Shown here: positions 62,747 to 64,000 of the stretch, in pieces
Position numbering within the stretch: position 1 is the stretch's first letter
How the letters are laid out: each line of letters opens with the position of its first letter
Source of the DNA: Halomonas sp. A11-A
Lineage (GTDB): Bacteria; Pseudomonadota; Gammaproteobacteria; Pseudomonadales; Halomonadaceae
Direction: 5' to 3'
Length of the DNA: 64,000 bases
Assembly: GCF_003182195.1 (NCBI RefSeq)
Contig: NZ_QGTM01000004.1
Coordinates: 124,001 to 188,000 of the forward strand
The notes under the pieces: generated by a model
Database searches by the model: none
The model's input: only the letters and a program-made list of their open reading frames with translations
Told to the model about the DNA's origin: nothing
Translations under genes and position numbers: made by a program

Positions 62747-63223
62747 ATGTCCGACACCCCCCGACCCGCCGCTCGGCCCCGCCTGGCCGTGAAGCTCCTC
62801 GACGAGCGCCTGCGCGACTATCTGCCCGGCTACGCCACCGACGGCTCCGCCGGCATGGACCTGCGCGCCCTGCTCGAGGCGCCCCTGACGCTGGCCCCCG
62901 GCCAGTGCGAGCTGGTGCGCACCGGGCTCGCCATCCATATCGCCGACCCCGGCCTTGCCGGCCTGATCCTGCCCCGCTCGGGGCTGGGCCACAAGCACGG
63001 CATCGTACTCGGCAACCTGGTCGGCCTGATCGACTCCGACTACCAGGGCGAGCTGATGATCTCGGTGTGGAACCGCGGCCAGGCCCCCTTCACCCTCGAG
63101 CCCTTCGAGCGACTGGCACAGTATGTGCTTGTTCCCGTGGTGCAGGCCGAGCTCGAACTGGTCGACGACTTCGACGCCAGCCGCCGCGGCAGCGGCGGCT
63201 TCGGCAGCTCGGGCCGCCACTGA
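62747..63223 (+). CDS. dut: dUTP diphosphatase
   Basis: 158 residues, trimeric dUTPase. The five motifs are present, including [63 protein letters not shown] and the C-terminal arm [13 protein letters not shown]. Keeps uracil out of DNA and supplies dUMP. Follows coaBC by 28 nt. Confidence 0.98.
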   Translation: MSDTPRPAARPRLAVKLLDERLRDYLPGYATDGSAGMDLRALLEAPLTLAPGQCELVRTGLAIHIADPGLAGLILPRSGLGHKHGIVLGNLVGLIDSDYQGELMISVWNRGQAPFTLEPFERLAQYVLVPVVQAELELVDDFDASRRGSGGFGSSGRH

Positions 63224-63260
63224 CATCCGCCCCGACGCGACCCACAGGACAAGGACACCC

Positions 63261-64000
63261 ATGACAGACGAGACCCAGACCGTTCCCGCCTCCATCTTCC
63301 GCGCCTACGACATCCGCGGCATCGTCGATGACACCCTGACCGAGCCGACCGTCGAGGCAATCGGCCGCGCCATCGGCAGCGAGGCCGCCGCCCGCGGCGA
63401 GTCCACCGTGGTGGTGGCCCGCGACGGCCGCCTCTCCGGCCCGCGCCTCCAGGCGGCCCTGACCCGCGGCCTGAACGCCGCCGGCCGCGACGTCATCGAC
63501 ATCGGCATGGTGCCCACCCCGGTGCTCTACTTCGCCACCCACGTGCTGGACGGCACCGCCTCCGGCGTCATGGTCACCGGCAGCCACAACCCGCCGGACT
63601 ACAACGGCTTCAAGATCGTGCTGGCCGGCGAGACCCTCTCCGGCGACGCCATCACCGCCCTGCATACGCGCATCACCACGGGCGACCTGACCGAGGGCAC
63701 GGGCAGCGTGCGCGAGGTCGACGTGCGCAATGCCTACCTGGCGAGAATCCTCACCGACGTGCGCCTGGCGCGCCCGCTCAAGGCGGTGGTGGACTGCGGC
63801 AACGGCGTGGCCGGCGAGCTTGGCCCGCAGCTGATCGAGAAGCTCGGCGCCGAGACGCTGCCGCTGTTCGCCGAGATCGACGGCACCTTCCCCAACCACC
63901 ATCCGGACCCGGGCAAGCCCGAGAACCTCCAGGACCTGATCCGCGTCGTGAAGGAGAGCGGCGCCGACATCGGCCTGGCCTTCGACGGCGACGGCGACCG
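63261..64000 (+). CDS. algC: Phosphomannomutase/phosphoglucomutase AlgC (3' end missing)
   Basis: First 246 codons; the gene runs off the window. Alpha-D-phosphohexomutase: FRAYDIRGIVDDTLTEPTV at the start, the phosphoserine loop VTGSHNPPDYNGFKIV with the catalytic Ser near 108, and the metal loop DGDGDR at the very last bases. The PMM/PGM type supplies sugar nucleotides for LPS and exopolysaccharide. Position after dut matches Pseudomonas. Confidence 0.95.
   Translation, partial: MTDETQTVPASIFRAYDIRGIVDDTLTEPTVEAIGRAIGSEAAARGESTVVVARDGRLSGPRLQAALTRGLNAAGRDVIDIGMVPTPVLYFATHVLDGTASGVMVTGSHNPPDYNGFKIVLAGETLSGDAITALHTRITTGDLTEGTGSVREVDVRNAYLARILTDVRLARPLKAVVDCGNGVAGELGPQLIEKLGAETLPLFAEIDGTFPNHHPDPGKPENLQDLIRVVKESGADIGLAFDGDGD

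Overview
The window is a compact, high-GC chromosomal segment of a gammaproteobacterium. It is most likely a halomonad (Halomonas or a close relative in Oceanospirillales). I infer this from Pseudomonas-like gene orders (ubiE-ubiJ-ubiB-hisE-tatABC; frr-uppS-cdsA-dxr-rseP-bamA-skp; coaBC-dut-algC), from acidic, Ala/Glu/Asp-rich proteins and from a Mg-type HemB. No rRNA, tRNA, CRISPR, prophage or insertion sequence was seen. Nearly every gene is a conserved housekeeping gene and none looks broken.

Layout. 1-4.7 kb (+): ubiquinone synthesis (ubiE partial, ubiJ, ubiB), hisE and the Tat translocase tatABC, closed by an intrinsic terminator. 4.8-9.5 kb: elbB (-), hemB and ppk1 (+), a DUF3087-like membrane protein (-). 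9.7-16.1 kb (-): rho, ubiD, fre-like flavin reductase, folM, a 42-residue membrane peptide, then two short aromatic-rich leader ORFs with a terminator between them and the DAHP synthase gene they precede. 16.5-18 kb (+): ppx. 18-39.3 kb (-): one long envelope/translation block read rpsB, tsf, pyrH, frr, uppS, cdsA, dxr, rseP, bamA, skp, lpxD, fabZ, lpxA, lpxB, rnhB, dnaE, accA, tilS. 39.5-47.6 kb (+): map, glnD, then the succinylase lysine/diaminopimelate genes dapC, arsC/yffB-like, dapD, dapE and a small unknown gene. 47.6-49.5 kb: a membrane-anchored cold-shock-domain protein (-), slyX (+), trxB (-). 49.8-57.6 kb: aconitase (+), NAD-malic enzyme, a YeeE/YedE transporter, trpS and a thioesterase (-). 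57.7-61.3 kb (-): rlmI, mutM, rpmB-rpmG, radC. 61.4-64 kb (+): coaBC, dut, algC (cut by the window end).

The genes themselves are ordinary; the unusual material lies between them. (1) Seven copies of a roughly 105-nt structured repeat sit only in intergenic gaps, each directly 3' of a stop codon. Each has a closing stem and two internal hairpins. The stems change with compensating substitutions between copies, while the hexaloops and a GTAG tetranucleotide stay constant. (2) The DAHP synthase leader has two consecutive small ORFs, each with a good ribosome binding site and a run of Tyr/Trp/Phe codons, separated by a terminator. This looks like tandem attenuation by aromatic amino acids. (3) Two further unrelated long palindromes lie between acnA and maeA and between accA and tilS, and GC-rich hairpins occur in several gaps of the envelope block. 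(4) Several essential genes use TTG or GTG starts (hemB, lpxA, rseP; frr, cdsA, dxr, rnhB), and dapC carries an in-frame 27-bp tandem repeat.
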